Part shown: one piece after another, positions 52,593 through 61,753 of the stretch | Layout of the letters: the number at the start of each line of letters is the position of its first letter | Position numbering within the stretch: the first letter of the stretch is position 1 | Made by a program: the position numbers and the translations under genes | Assembly: GCA_024234875.1 (NCBI GenBank) | Contig: JACKNM010000013.1 | Span: forward strand, 111,950 to 175,949 | Direction: 5' to 3' | Source of the DNA: Ectothiorhodospiraceae bacterium | GTDB taxonomy: Bacteria; Pseudomonadota; Gammaproteobacteria; HK1 | DNA: 64,000 nt | Notes under the pieces: generated by a model | What the model was told of the DNA's origin: nothing | Database searches by the model: none | What the model saw: the letters and a program-made list of their open reading frames with translations, nothing else

Positions 52593-54248
52593 TCAGTGGA
52601 CGTCCAGATTACCGGTACGGGCGATGACCGGCGCCGGCACCGGGTCGATCATGACGTTCACGCAGGCCGGGAGCCCGCTCGCGAGCGAGCGCTCGAGCGC
52701 GCCGGCGAGCTCCGACGGCCGCGTCACCAGCTCGCCGTGACCACCGAATCCGGCCACCACCTGGTCGTAGCGTGCCGGCAGCAGCTCGCAACCCATCACC
52801 CGGTTCGGACCGTAGTCGCGAAGCTGGATCTGGTACTCGGCGTTCCAGCGCGCGTCGTTGCCGACGATGCACAGGAACGGCGTGCGCGATCGCACCGCGG
52901 TCTCGAACTCGGCCGGCTGAAAGCCGAACGTGCCGTCGCCCATCACCGCCACCACCAGCGCGTTCGGGTACTCGGCCTTCGCCGCCACCGCCATCGGGAT
53001 CATCCCGCCGATGGTGCCGGCAGGGCCGTTCCCAAGCCGCACCTTCGCCTTCAGGCTGCCGAGCCCCCACTGGCCGAACTCGCCACCGTCGACCAGCAGC
53101 ACCACCTCGTCATGGGCGTCGATCACCGCCTGCACCGCCCGGTAGACGTCGAGCGCGTGCACGGGCCCTTCCGGCGCCGAGGTGGTGGTGGCCCACGACG
53201 CGGGCCGATACGCGAGCGCGGCCGTCACCTCGTCGCGCCAGGCAGTCGCGGCGTGGCGCCTGCCAGCGGCGGCCGCGGTCAGCGCCCGGGCCGCCGGCAT
53301 CATGTCCGCGCGCGCACGCACCAACAGCCGCCCCACGTCCTCGAGCGCCGCCTGGGAGCGGGCGAGGATCTCGTCGTCGGGATCGATGTGGATGACGCGG
53401 GCCGCGGCGTCGACCGCCGGTGCGTCACCGAAGCGCAGGGCGAAGTCCAGCGCCTTGCCGAGCAGCACGATGGTGTCCGCCCGCGCCAGCACCTCCGGAA
53501 ATGCGCCGAGGGTCGGATCGGCGAGGCCGCGCGGCGCCTCCATCGACAACCAGGGGATGCCGAGCGCATCGGCGAAGCCCGCGATCTCCGCCGCCAGCGC
53601 GCCTCGCCCGCCGGCCGGACCGGTGACGAGCAGCGGCCGTGCCGACGCCAGCAGGTGGTCGACCACCGCGCCAGCCGTCTCCACGGCCAGCTCCGCCGGC
53701 GACGGCCGAGCCCCGGGGCGGACCTCGACCGCCGGGTCGACGACGCCCTCGAGGACGTCCTGGGGCAGGCTCAGATGCACCGGCCCCGGGCGGCCGCTAC
53801 TCGCGATGGCGAGCGCTCGGGCGATGTCCTCGCCGAGGCGATTGGGGTCGTCGGCGACCCACGCCGCCTTGGTCACGTGACCGGCGAGCGCCGCCTGGTG
53901 CATCTCCTGGAACGCGCCCTGCCCGAACCGTGCGAGCTGGGCGTGCCCCGAGAGCAGGACCATCGGCGACTCCGACATCCGCGCGGTGTAGAGCGCACCC
54001 ATGGTGTTCGCATGACCCGGCCCGGCGGTCACCAGGGCGATACCCGGACGGCCCGTCAGGCGCCCGGCGGCATCGGCCATGTGGGCCGCCGCCGCCTCGT
54101 GGCGGACGTGCACGATACCGAGGCCGGCATCGATGCAGGCATCGTAGAGCGGCATGATCTGGTTGCCGGAAAGCGAGTACAGACGCTCGACTCCCGCCGC
54201 GCGCAGCGCGCGGGCGAGGAGGTCGGCGCCGCGAGGAATCGAGGTCAT
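52593..54248 (-). CDS. ThDP-dependent enzyme, acetolactate synthase-like
   Basis: A 551-residue thiamine-diphosphate enzyme. The Pyr domain has the catalytic glutamate in VRHEAAAAHMADAAGRLTG, preceded by LYSLSGNQIMPLYDAC. The PP domain has GDGTFGFQPAEFETAVRSRTPFLCIVGND (GDG-N24-N). The central domain includes RPLLVTGPAGG. It is not a standard IlvB, and no IlvH partner is present. The likely chemistry is decarboxylation or carboligation of a 2-oxo acid. It lies between TctA and AcnX in one operon, so it should act on the imported acid or its dehydrated product. Confidence 0.85.
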   Translation of the reverse strand: MTSIPRGADLLARALRAAGVERLYSLSGNQIMPLYDACIDAGLGIVHVRHEAAAAHMADAAGRLTGRPGIALVTAGPGHANTMGALYTARMSESPMVLLSGHAQLARFGQGAFQEMHQAALAGHVTKAAWVADDPNRLGEDIARALAIASSGRPGPVHLSLPQDVLEGVVDPAVEVRPGARPSPAELAVETAGAVVDHLLASARPLLVTGPAGGRGALAAEIAGFADALGIPWLSMEAPRGLADPTLGAFPEVLARADTIVLLGKALDFALRFGDAPAVDAAARVIHIDPDDEILARSQAALEDVGRLLVRARADMMPAARALTAAAAGRRHAATAWRDEVTAALAYRPASWATTTSAPEGPVHALDVYRAVQAVIDAHDEVVLLVDGGEFGQWGLGSLKAKVRLGNGPAGTIGGMIPMAVAAKAEYPNALVVAVMGDGTFGFQPAEFETAVRSRTPFLCIVGNDARWNAEYQIQLRDYGPNRVMGCELLPARYDQVVAGFGGHGELVTRPSELAGALERSLASGLPACVNVMIDPVPAPVIARTGNLDVH

Positions 54249-54321
54249 CGCGAGCTCCGTTGAGAAATCGTGAGCGGGCCCTGGGCGCGTGGGTCGGCCA
54301 GGCCTCCGGGGGCCCGGCGTA

Positions 54322-55815
54322 TCAGGCTTGCGACGGCAGGAAGATCCGGCCGAGCACCCTTCGAATGGGACGCACGTTCACGATCACGAACAGGGAGAGC
54401 ACCGCCATCAGCCCGAGACAGATGGGGCGCTCGACGAGTGGCATCAAGCTGCCGTCGCTGATCATGAGGGCCTGGCGCAGGTACTCGTCGAGCAGCCGCC
54501 CGAGGACGATGCCGAGCACCAGCGGCGCCAGCGGGTAGCCGAGGCGGCGCATTCCGTAGGCCAGCAGGCCGAAGCCGATCATCATCCACAGGTCGTTGAA
54601 CTGCAGCTTCGAGGCGTAGGACCCCATCGCGGCCAGCGCGATGACCACCGCCATGATGTTCTCACGCGGCACCCGCAGCACGTGCACGATGCCGCGCCCG
54701 ATGATCAGCCCGGCCACCAGCAGCATGAACGAGCCGACGAACAGCGCGGCCACCATGTACTCGAACAGGCCGTAGTTGTCCATCAGGAACGTGGGACCGG
54801 GCTTCAGCCCGTGCAGGAACAGGCCGGCCATGATGATGGCCGCCCCCGCGCTCCCGGGCAGACCGAGCGCGATGACGGGAATCAGTGCGCCGGGCACGAC
54901 CGCGTTGTTCCCGGTCTCCGCCGCGATCACCCCCTCCATCGACCCCTTCCCGAACAGCTCCGGCTTCTTGCTGGTGCGCTTGGCCATGTCGTAGGAGACC
55001 CAGGCGCCCATGTCCGCCCCGAGCCCCGGGAGCACCCCGATGAAGGTGCCGATGATGCCGGATTGCAGCACCAGCCGCATGCGGCCGCGCAACTCCGACA
55101 GCGGCGGGATGATGCCCTTCACCTGCTTCGCCACCGCCACCGCCCCGGACGCGAGCGGGCGCATCGTCAGCATCACCTGGCTCAGACCGAACAGGCCGAC
55201 GATGGCCGCGATCAGGCCGATTCCGGCCTCGAGATAGGAGGAGCCGAACGAGAACCGCGGGTGCATGTGGATGTCGTCGAGGCCGATCTGCGCGATCAGC
55301 AGCCCGAAGCACCCCGCCATCCAACCCTTGAGCGGGTCGTCGGAGGACAGGCTGCCGGCGATCAGCACCCCGAGGGTGACCAGCAGCAGCAGCTCCCAGG
55401 CGGTGAACAGCAGCGAGACCTTCACCAGCCACGGCGTCAGCCACGCCATCATCCCGACCGCGATCAGCGAGCCGAAGAACGAGGAGATGGTCACCATGCC
55501 GATGGTGCGCCCCGCCAGCCCCTGCTTCGCGAGCGGGTGACCGTCGAGCGCGGTGGCCGCCGAGGCCGGCGCGCCGGGCACGTTGAGCAGAATGGCCGAC
55601 ATGCTCCCGCCGTACGCCCCACCCATGTAGATGAGCATCATCGCGGTCACCGAGTGCTCGGGGGTCATGGTGTAGGCGACGCCCAGCAGCAAGGCCATCG
55701 CCATCGGGCCGGTGAGGCCCGGCAGCGCGCCGAGCAGGATCCCCATCGCCATCGCCCCGAAGGCGATGCCGAGCTCGACCGGATCGGTCAGGACGTTGAT
55801 CAACTGCTCGTACAT
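54322..55815 (-). CDS. tctA: Tripartite tricarboxylate transporter, large permease TctA (second set)
   Basis: A 497-residue TctA permease with about 12 helices and both family glycine loops: GALPGLTGPMAMALLLG and GVLPGLGADMGAWVSYD. Further signatures are GGAYGGSMSAILLNVPGAP and GLPGSAGAAIIMAGLFLHG. ATG 55815 (MYEQLINVL) is homologous to relatives. It follows tctB by 96 bp and precedes the ThDP gene by 73 bp. It is only distantly similar to the first TctA in the window (6013-7503), so the two sets likely carry different substrates. Confidence 0.92.
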   Translation of the reverse strand: MYEQLINVLTDPVELGIAFGAMAMGILLGALPGLTGPMAMALLLGVAYTMTPEHSVTAMMLIYMGGAYGGSMSAILLNVPGAPASAATALDGHPLAKQGLAGRTIGMVTISSFFGSLIAVGMMAWLTPWLVKVSLLFTAWELLLLVTLGVLIAGSLSSDDPLKGWMAGCFGLLIAQIGLDDIHMHPRFSFGSSYLEAGIGLIAAIVGLFGLSQVMLTMRPLASGAVAVAKQVKGIIPPLSELRGRMRLVLQSGIIGTFIGVLPGLGADMGAWVSYDMAKRTSKKPELFGKGSMEGVIAAETGNNAVVPGALIPVIALGLPGSAGAAIIMAGLFLHGLKPGPTFLMDNYGLFEYMVAALFVGSFMLLVAGLIIGRGIVHVLRVPRENIMAVVIALAAMGSYASKLQFNDLWMMIGFGLLAYGMRRLGYPLAPLVLGIVLGRLLDEYLRQALMISDGSLMPLVERPICLGLMAVLSLFVIVNVRPIRRVLGRIFLPSQA

Positions 55816-55911
55816 GCTCGCAGGCGCTCCGTCAGCAGCCACACACCGCCGGGTTCGACGACGCGCCAGCCGCGAGCGCCACCGGGGCGCGAGCGGGCGG
55901 CGCACTCTGGA

Positions 55912-56427
55912 TCATGGCAACGGGATCAGGAAGATCTGACCGAAGACGTACCACAGCAAGGCGGTGGTCAGTGCGCTGAGGACGATGCCGTAGCCGAGCA
56001 CGCGACCGACGGTGCGCTCACGCCCCATGAACCCGATCTGGAATACCGCCAACATGATGAAGGTGGCGGTGACGTAACCGAGCGGCTTGATCGCCGCCAC
56101 GTAGAGACACAGCACCGCCACGACGCCGATCACCCGCCAGGCTTCGCCGTCCGGGCGTGGAATGTGGAACCTCGGCCGCGCACCGCGAGCGCGGACCATC
56201 AACATGATCGACATGATGATCAGGCCGATCGACAGCAGACCCGGTGTCAGTCCCGGCGAGCTGAGGATGCCGCGGATGCCCTTCTCGTAGTAGGGCATCC
56301 GGATGGACTCGACGAGGGTGTACGTCGCAATCAGTCCGAGGACCGCCCCGGAGACGAGATCCTTCGAGGAATGGCGGCGCTGCTCGGCGACATCTGTCGG
56401 ACGACGCTCGGTCTGTGGCTCGCTCAT
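55912..56427 (-). CDS. tctB: Tripartite tricarboxylate transporter, small permease TctB (second set)
   Basis: A 171-residue protein with four hydrophobic helices, as in TctB. The signature-like segment SSPGLTPGLLSIGLIIMS lies after the first helix region, and the C-terminal helices are TALLWYVFGQIFLIPLP-like. It lies between the binding protein and tctA on the same strand. Function as small membrane partner of TctA. Confidence 0.85.
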   Translation of the reverse strand: MSEPQTERRPTDVAEQRRHSSKDLVSGAVLGLIATYTLVESIRMPYYEKGIRGILSSPGLTPGLLSIGLIIMSIMLMVRARGARPRFHIPRPDGEAWRVIGVVAVLCLYVAAIKPLGYVTATFIMLAVFQIGFMGRERTVGRVLGYGIVLSALTTALLWYVFGQIFLIPLP

Positions 56428-56521
56428 GCGGGCTCGAACGCCTCTTTGAATGCTCTTTCGAACGCAGTGGAGAGGCGCGCGGGCGCGGCGGCGCCCGCGC
56501 GCGACGGCGAGGCCGGAGGCC

Positions 56522-57562
56522 TCAACCCTCCTCGAGCTTGCCGATGCCGAGCTCGTCGCGAGTGCGCTTGGCGTTGCCGACGATCTTCTCGGCGATGTAG
56601 GCCTGCAGCTCGGTGCGCTGGCGCATCAGGTCGTTGGCCTTGTCGCGACCGACCTGGAACTTGAAGAACGCGTTGTCCTGGTAGACCTTCTCCATCGACG
56701 GGTCGGCCATCACCTTGGCGAACGCATCGTCGATCTTCGCCAGCACGTCCTCGGGCGTGCCCTTGCGCAGCGCGATGCCATGGATGTTGGTCCACGGCAT
56801 CGTCTTCACGAAGGTCTTCTCCTTGATCCAGTTGGTCATCGAGGGGATCACGGTGCCCGCGGTCTCCCACTCGCCTGGGGTGGTGGCGGCGAGGCAGCGG
56901 AGCTGTCCGGCGCGCATGAAGTTCGCCATCGGCGTCACGCCCATGCAGCCGAAGTCGACCTCGCCCGAGACCACCGCGCGCACCGAGGGGCCGCCACCCT
57001 TGTAGTAGACGACCTTGAAGTCGAGCGCGGCCTGCTTGTTGAGATACACCGCGACGTTCGCCCACAGGCTCCCCGACGGGGTGGTCGAGCACGAGAGCTT
57101 GCCCGGGTTCGAGCCGACCCAGTCCATCCACTCGTCGAAGGTCTTGATCTTGGAGTCCGACTTGACGGTGATGCCGCAGGCGGTGCCACCCGACATCCAG
57201 AAGTCGAAGTCCTTCCAGGTGTAGGGGTAGCGGTCCATCATGGCGAACACCTCGACGGTGTCGTTCATGCCGACCCAGGTGTAGCCGTCCGCGGGCTGCG
57301 ACATCACGTACTCGACCGCCTGGACACCGCCGGCGCCGGACATGTCCTGCAGCGCGATGGCGGGAGCGTCCATGATGGTCTTGAGCCGAGTGGACAGCGG
57401 GCGCAGACCGCGGTCAGTGGCGCCGCCGGCTGGCGAGGTCATGGCGACGGTGATCGGACGCTCGGGATAGCCAGCGGCGCGGCTCGCTCCGAACGGCAGC
57501 ATCATGGCGCCCAGCGCGCCAGCGGAACCGGCGAGCAATCGGCGGCGGGTGATGTTCGTCAT
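56522..57562 (-). CDS. tctC: TctC-type substrate-binding protein with Tat-like signal (second set)
   Basis: A 346-residue binding protein of the Bug/TctC family. The start ATG 57562 follows GGGAGGAG and gives a twin-arginine-like signal: TRRRLLAGSAGALGAMMLPF, with cleavage after SRAAG. Mature segments YPERPITVAMTSPAGGATD, MSGAGGVQAVEYV and VVYYKGGGPSVRAV are typical. Reading towards the gene, a TACTAT (57730-57735) could be a -10 box, but the nearest TTGCCG -35-like box is only 15 bp away. It is the first gene of the operon that continues to csaA. Confidence 0.9.
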   Translation of the reverse strand: MTNITRRRLLAGSAGALGAMMLPFGASRAAGYPERPITVAMTSPAGGATDRGLRPLSTRLKTIMDAPAIALQDMSGAGGVQAVEYVMSQPADGYTWVGMNDTVEVFAMMDRYPYTWKDFDFWMSGGTACGITVKSDSKIKTFDEWMDWVGSNPGKLSCSTTPSGSLWANVAVYLNKQAALDFKVVYYKGGGPSVRAVVSGEVDFGCMGVTPMANFMRAGQLRCLAATTPGEWETAGTVIPSMTNWIKEKTFVKTMPWTNIHGIALRKGTPEDVLAKIDDAFAKVMADPSMEKVYQDNAFFKFQVGRDKANDLMRQRTELQAYIAEKIVGNAKRTRDELGIGKLEEG

Positions 57563-57776
57563 GGCTGCTCCTCCCGGCCGCGGAGCCGTGAGCCCGCCGA
57601 CCGTGACAATGGTGGTGCGTCGTTCGTATTCGGTTTGTGCTCGCGCGTCCGTGCGCCGGAGCGGTCGCCTCGGAGATTCCGTCTCGGACATCGAGGGCTC
57701 GTCGACGACCGCCGGCACTCGGCCGCCTTATAGTACAGGCGGACCGCGCGCGGCAACTTCTGGCAAGTTTCGACCC

Positions 57777-59303
57777 TCAAGCCATTCCTACCGGCGATAG
57801 CGGGTGTGACAGCGCGTCATCGGGCCGGGCTTCGATCATCTCCCGCAGCTCACGCCGCACCGCAGCATGGCCGGGATCCTCGTAGAGGTTCTCCATCTCG
57901 TGGGGATCCTCGGCGAGGTGGTAGAGCTCACCGGCGCCGGAGTTGAGGTCCACGGTCATCTTGTGGGTGCGCGTGCGCACGGTGCGCAGCTCGAGGGCGA
58001 CCCCGCATCGCGATGCGTTCAGTGCCCACTCGTTGTAGGCGAAATCGCGCGTCTCACGGCCCTCGACCAGCCCGCGCAGCGAGCGGGAGTTGAGCTCGCG
58101 GGCGGGCGAGACACCGGCGTAGTCGTGGAACGTGGCCGCCAGATCGAGCGTGGATACCGGGTCCTGCACGACCTGGCCGGCCGGGACGCCCGGACCACGC
58201 ATGATGCACCCGACCCGCAACAGCCCCTCGTAGTGCATCGGTCCCTTGAGGATCAGGCCGTGGTCACCGAGCCAGTCGCCATGGTCGGTGGAGAACACCA
58301 CGATGGTGTCGTCGGCGAGGCCCAGCGCGTCGAGCGAGGCGAGGATGCGCCCGACATTGTGGTCGATGAGCGAGATCATCCCGAAGTAGTTGGCGATGAC
58401 GTGGCGCAGATGCAGATCGTCGATGGTCTTGATGCGCGAGTAGTTCTCGCGGATCGCGGCGAGATCCTGGCGAATCGACGGCTTGTTCTCGAGGCTCGCG
58501 CGATGCCACCAGGGACGGCGCTCGAGATCGAGGGTGCGGTGCACGGGGAGGTCGACCTCGTCCGGGTCGTGCATTCGACTCCAGGGGTCGGGGGCGTCGA
58601 ACGGATGGTGGGGATCGGGGAACGACGCCCACAGGCAGAACGGCTCGTCCGCATGGCGCTCGATGTAAGCGATCGTCTGGTTGCCGATCCAGGTCGAGTT
58701 GTGCCACGCCGTCGGCAGGGCGCTGTGCCAGGTCTGCGGCGCGCCGACGTCCGGCGCCAGTCGCGTCGCATAGAGCTCGTTCTTCAGCGCCCCGCGGCCG
58801 TCGCCGTGGTACCAGCGCTCGTAGTGCTGGCCCGACGGCGGCTCCAGCGGCGGCCAGTGGTTGTGGCCCTCGACCACCAGCTCCACGTGCTCGAAGCCCA
58901 TGTAGGGCCCGAACCAGCTCTCGTCGTACTCTTGCATGCTGTGCCGGCATTCGGGGGTGCCGGTGCGCGCGAACGTGTGCGAGGTGGCGAAGTGGGCCTT
59001 GCCCACGAACCCGGTCCGGTATCCCCCGCGCGCGAGGGTCGCCGCGAAGCCCGTCTCGGCCGCCTCCGGCGGGAGGTCGATTCCGTTGTCGGCGACCCCA
59101 TGGGTACGCGGCAGCAGACCGGTGAGGATCGAGGCACGTGAGGGCTGGCACACCACGTTGGGGGTGATGCACGCGGCGAAGCGCGTTCCCTCGCTCGCCA
59201 GCATGTCGAGGTGTGGGGTCCGGACCGGGCGCCCCTCGAAACCGTAGCAGTCCCCGCGCTGCTGGTCGGAGGTGATGAACAGAATGTTGGGTCGGCGGCT
59301 CAT
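57777..59303 (-). CDS. Type I sulfatase E (choline-sulfatase/arylsulfatase-like)
   Basis: A 508-residue sulfatase from a different subgroup than A-D. Cys52 of CQPSR (PNVVCQPSRASILTG) is the formylglycine residue, with Asp13 (TSDQQRGD), GKAHFATSH, FSTDHGDWLGDHGLILKGPMHYEG and the DPHHPFDAPDPW segment. It lacks the GYTPAPGETPEF tail. There is no signal peptide. It sits upstream of the second TctABC operon on the same strand, but 214 bp separate them, so its link to the AcnX pathway is uncertain. Confidence 0.92.
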   Translation of the reverse strand: MSRRPNILFITSDQQRGDCYGFEGRPVRTPHLDMLASEGTRFAACITPNVVCQPSRASILTGLLPRTHGVADNGIDLPPEAAETGFAATLARGGYRTGFVGKAHFATSHTFARTGTPECRHSMQEYDESWFGPYMGFEHVELVVEGHNHWPPLEPPSGQHYERWYHGDGRGALKNELYATRLAPDVGAPQTWHSALPTAWHNSTWIGNQTIAYIERHADEPFCLWASFPDPHHPFDAPDPWSRMHDPDEVDLPVHRTLDLERRPWWHRASLENKPSIRQDLAAIRENYSRIKTIDDLHLRHVIANYFGMISLIDHNVGRILASLDALGLADDTIVVFSTDHGDWLGDHGLILKGPMHYEGLLRVGCIMRGPGVPAGQVVQDPVSTLDLAATFHDYAGVSPARELNSRSLRGLVEGRETRDFAYNEWALNASRCGVALELRTVRTRTHKMTVDLNSGAGELYHLAEDPHEMENLYEDPGHAAVRRELREMIEARPDDALSHPLSPVGMA

Positions 59304-59388
59304 CGGGAGCTCCTCGTCGGCAGAGTCGAACGATTCGGGCCGCGCGAGGACCACGTGCCAGCGCGCCCGTCCGGACGGTTGACGCCCG

Positions 59389-60258
59389 ATGCCGCGATTG
59401 CCCCGGTCCGGGATCGCCCTCGGTGCGACGCTGGTGATGCTCGCCGCTGCGTGCACCGCGGTCAACGCCGTCGTGGTGCGAGTGGTGACCCAGACCGGCG
59501 TCGACCCGCTGGAGGTTGCGTTCTTCCGCAACCTGTTCGGGCTCTTGCTGGTGATGCCGTGGCTCGCGCGCGAGGGTGCCCGGGCGCTGGTCGGGGCGCG
59601 GCTCCCGCTGCACGTGGCCCGCGCCGTCGCCAACCTCGCCTCCATGGTCACCTTCTTCTATGCGCTGGCCCACATGCAGGTGGCCGACGTGGTGGCGCTC
59701 AACTTCACCGCGCCGCTGTTCGCCTCCGTCGGGGCGGTGCTCTTCTTCGGCGAGCGGATGCGGGCACGACGCACCACCGCCACCGTGGTCGGCTTCGCAG
59801 GCGCCCTCCTGATCCTGCGGCCGAGCTTCGAGACCGTCGGCGCGATTGCGGTGCTGCCGCTGATTGCGGCAGCCAGCTGGGCCGCCATGACCCTGCTCGG
59901 CAAGCGCCTCGCGGAGCGCGAGTCCGCGAGCGCGATCGTCGCCTTCAACCTGGTACTGATGGTGCCGGTGTCCGCTCTACCTGCGATTGCGGTGTGGACG
60001 ACCCCGAGTCCGACCGCGCTCGCATTGATGCTGCTCCACGGCGTGCTCGGCACCGTGAACCAGTTCCTGATGGTCCGGGCGCTCCTGCTCGCCGACGCCG
60101 GCGCGCTGATGCCGTTCGACTACGTCAGGCTGCCGTTCGTGGCCCTGCTCGGGTTCGTGCTCTTCGCAGAGGTGCCCGATGCCTGGACCTGGGCCGGCGG
60201 TGCCGTGGTATTCGCGGCCGGCGCTTACATCGCGCATCGGGAGCGCCGCGCCGGGTAG
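59389..60258 (+). CDS. EamA/DMT-family permease
   Basis: A 289-residue inner-membrane protein with ten predicted helices in two EamA halves. Conserved patches: FFRNLFGLLLVMPW in half one, MQVADVVALNFTAPLFASVGAVLFFGERMRARR between helices 3 and 5, and LTPFDYVRLPF-like LMPFDYVRLPFVALLGFVLFAEVPD in half two. The family exports metabolites such as amino acids; the substrate is unknown. It diverges from sulfatase E across 85 bp and is convergent with the integrase gene. Confidence 0.9.
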   Translation: MPRLPRSGIALGATLVMLAAACTAVNAVVVRVVTQTGVDPLEVAFFRNLFGLLLVMPWLAREGARALVGARLPLHVARAVANLASMVTFFYALAHMQVADVVALNFTAPLFASVGAVLFFGERMRARRTTATVVGFAGALLILRPSFETVGAIAVLPLIAAASWAAMTLLGKRLAERESASAIVAFNLVLMVPVSALPAIAVWTTPSPTALALMLLHGVLGTVNQFLMVRALLLADAGALMPFDYVRLPFVALLGFVLFAEVPDAWTWAGGAVVFAAGAYIAHRERRAG

Positions 60259-60480
60259 GGCGCGACAGGGGCGACACGGACGAGCAGGAGCACCCGGAGC
60301 CGTGCGGCAGGAGGGCAGGGGCCTGCGTCCGGGGGACACCCCAGGTCGCGACCCCCAAAGGGCGACGGATACCCCGTTGCCGCAACCGCTTGCGCTACGA
60401 CCGGCCGCGCCCTAGGCTCCGGGTCTCGGAGTCTCGGAAACGGACCATTCCGCGGAGGACCGGCCTTGGATGGAGCCGCC

Positions 60481-61524
60481 TCAGTGCCCGGACGGAGATA
60501 CACCCTCTGCGCTCGACTCCCCGCGCGCCGCGCCGGCCGCATCTGCACCGAGCACCCCCGCCAGTGGACTGACCACGGCCCGACCCCCGCGTTTCAACAC
60601 ATGCGTGTAGATCTCGGTGGTGCGGACGTCGGCATGCCCGAGCTGCTCCTGCACCGTCCGGATGTCCGCGCCGCGCGCCAGCAGGTGCGTGGCAAACGAG
60701 TGACGCAGCGTGTGGCAGGACGCAGCCTTCGCGATCCCCGCGCGTCGCACCGCGTTGCGAACCATCCTCTGAACCGCAGATTCGTCGAGATGATGGCGCC
60801 GCCGCACGCCCGAGTGCGGATCCGGCCCGATGCGCGCCGACGCGAAGACGTACTGCCAACCCCACTCACTCGCCGCGCTCGCGTACTTGCGGGCGAGCGC
60901 GTACGGCATCTCGACCGAGCCGACGCCACGCGCCAAGTCCCGCTCGTGCTCACCACGCCGCACCTCGAGATGGCGCCGAAGCGGCAACACCAGATCGTCA
61001 GGGAGCGCGACGACCCGATCCTTTCGCCCCTTCCCGTCCCTGATGATGATGGCCGCGTTCCCGAAATCGACGTCCTTGACCCGCAGTCGCATCGCCTCCA
61101 TCAGGCGAAGGCCTGCGCCATAGAGAAGGCAGGCCACCAGCCAGTGCACCCCCTCGAGCCCCGCAAGCACTCTGCCCACCTCCTCCGGAGTCAGCACCAC
61201 CGGGACACGCGGCTTCTGCCGAGCCCGCACAATGCCGGGAATCTCGCCGAGAGGGCGGCCCACCACACGCCGATAGAGAAACACCAACGCATTCAGCGCT
61301 TGCGCCTGCGTATCCGGCGCGACGTTTCGTTCGACGGCCAGGTACGAGAGGAACTCCGCAACCTCGACCTCACCCATGTCCCGCGGATGACGCCGACCCT
61401 GAAACCGAATGAACCAACGAACCCAGTAGCCATACGCCTGCTCGGTACGCCGACTGTAGTTCAGCGCCCGCAGCGCATCACTCACCTGCGCCATGAACGG
61501 CGAGCCCGCGCGCCGGTCATCCAT
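60481..61524 (-). CDS. intI: Integron integrase (IntI-type tyrosine recombinase)
   Basis: A 347-residue tyrosine recombinase. The catalytic set is visible: Arg in GAGLRLMEAMRLRVKD, His-x-x-Arg in CHTLRHSFATHLL, His in LGHADVRTTEIYTHV with the nucleophilic Tyr. Between them, RKYASAASEWGWQYVFASARIGPDPHSGVRRRHHLDES is the additional domain found only in integron integrases, needed for binding attC single strands. ATG 61524 (MDDRRAGSPFMAQ) is chosen because a LexA box and promoter lie just upstream, which excludes the longer start at 61590. It should recombine attI with the cassette downstream on the other strand, induced by the SOS response. Confidence 0.95.
   Translation of the reverse strand: MDDRRAGSPFMAQVSDALRALNYSRRTEQAYGYWVRWFIRFQGRRHPRDMGEVEVAEFLSYLAVERNVAPDTQAQALNALVFLYRRVVGRPLGEIPGIVRARQKPRVPVVLTPEEVGRVLAGLEGVHWLVACLLYGAGLRLMEAMRLRVKDVDFGNAAIIIRDGKGRKDRVVALPDDLVLPLRRHLEVRRGEHERDLARGVGSVEMPYALARKYASAASEWGWQYVFASARIGPDPHSGVRRRHHLDESAVQRMVRNAVRRAGIAKAASCHTLRHSFATHLLARGADIRTVQEQLGHADVRTTEIYTHVLKRGGRAVVSPLAGVLGADAAGAARGESSAEGVSPSGH
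60798..60870. repeat. 73-bp direct repeat, copy in intI
   Basis: This part of intI, encoding the IntI-specific insertion, is repeated at 63856-63928 with about three mismatches in 73 bases and in the same orientation. The two copies flank the attI region and the cassette. Confidence 0.9.
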
Positions 61525-61542
61525 GATCGCCCGCCTCGCGAA

Positions 61543-61562
61543 TACTGTATGTCCGTACAGTC
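61543..61562. promoter_or_regulatory. LexA (SOS) box of the integrase gene
   Basis: TACTGTATGTCCGTACAGTC contains a perfect CTGT-N8-ACAG (61545-61560), the LexA consensus of gamma- and betaproteobacteria. It lies 18-38 bases before ATG 61524 and overlaps the proposed -10 box, so LexA would block the intI promoter until DNA damage. Confidence 0.88.
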
Positions 61563-61586
61563 TACGGATCTCGCACCGAAACGCAA
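61559..61586 (-). promoter_or_regulatory. Candidate sigma-70 promoter of intI
   Basis: On the minus strand TTGCGT (61586-61581) and TAGACT (61564-61559) are 16 bp apart and resemble -35 and -10 boxes. The -10 overlaps the LexA box. Found by eye only. Confidence 0.55.
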
Positions 61587-61603
61587 GCACGGTTCAGCAG
61601 ACT

Positions 61604-61733
61604 GCTCTCAATTGCCCCAGCAACCGGCGGCCAGGCAACCGGATCGAGAGCCGAAAGCCCCCCGCTCTCAATGGATCGCAGGCAACCTGCCGCGAAACAT
61701 CACGGCAAGTTGCCGTCTACTTGGCAGTTAGGC
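61604..61733. other. attI: attI-like recombination region
   Basis: The region between the intI promoter and the cassette ends in GTTAGGC (61727-61733), a GTTRRRY core where recombination occurs after the first G. Upstream are paired repeats that may be integrase sites: GCTCTCAAT at 61604 and 61664, CAGGCAACC at 61632 and 61679, and a palindrome ACGGCAAGTTGCCGT at 61702-61716. attI sites vary between integrons, so the left border is a guess. Confidence 0.7.
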
Positions 61734-61753
61734 AGAACCAAGGAGGGCCGCGC

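Noticed and set aside
51279..54263. A 994-codon plus-strand frame
   Set aside because: It is antisense to the AcnX and ThDP genes, has no recognisable domain, and is a composition effect.
61493..61753. An N-terminal extension of the reverse transcriptase starting inside intI
   Set aside because: It would run through the LexA box, attI and cassette border; the GTG with AGGAGG at 61754 is far better.
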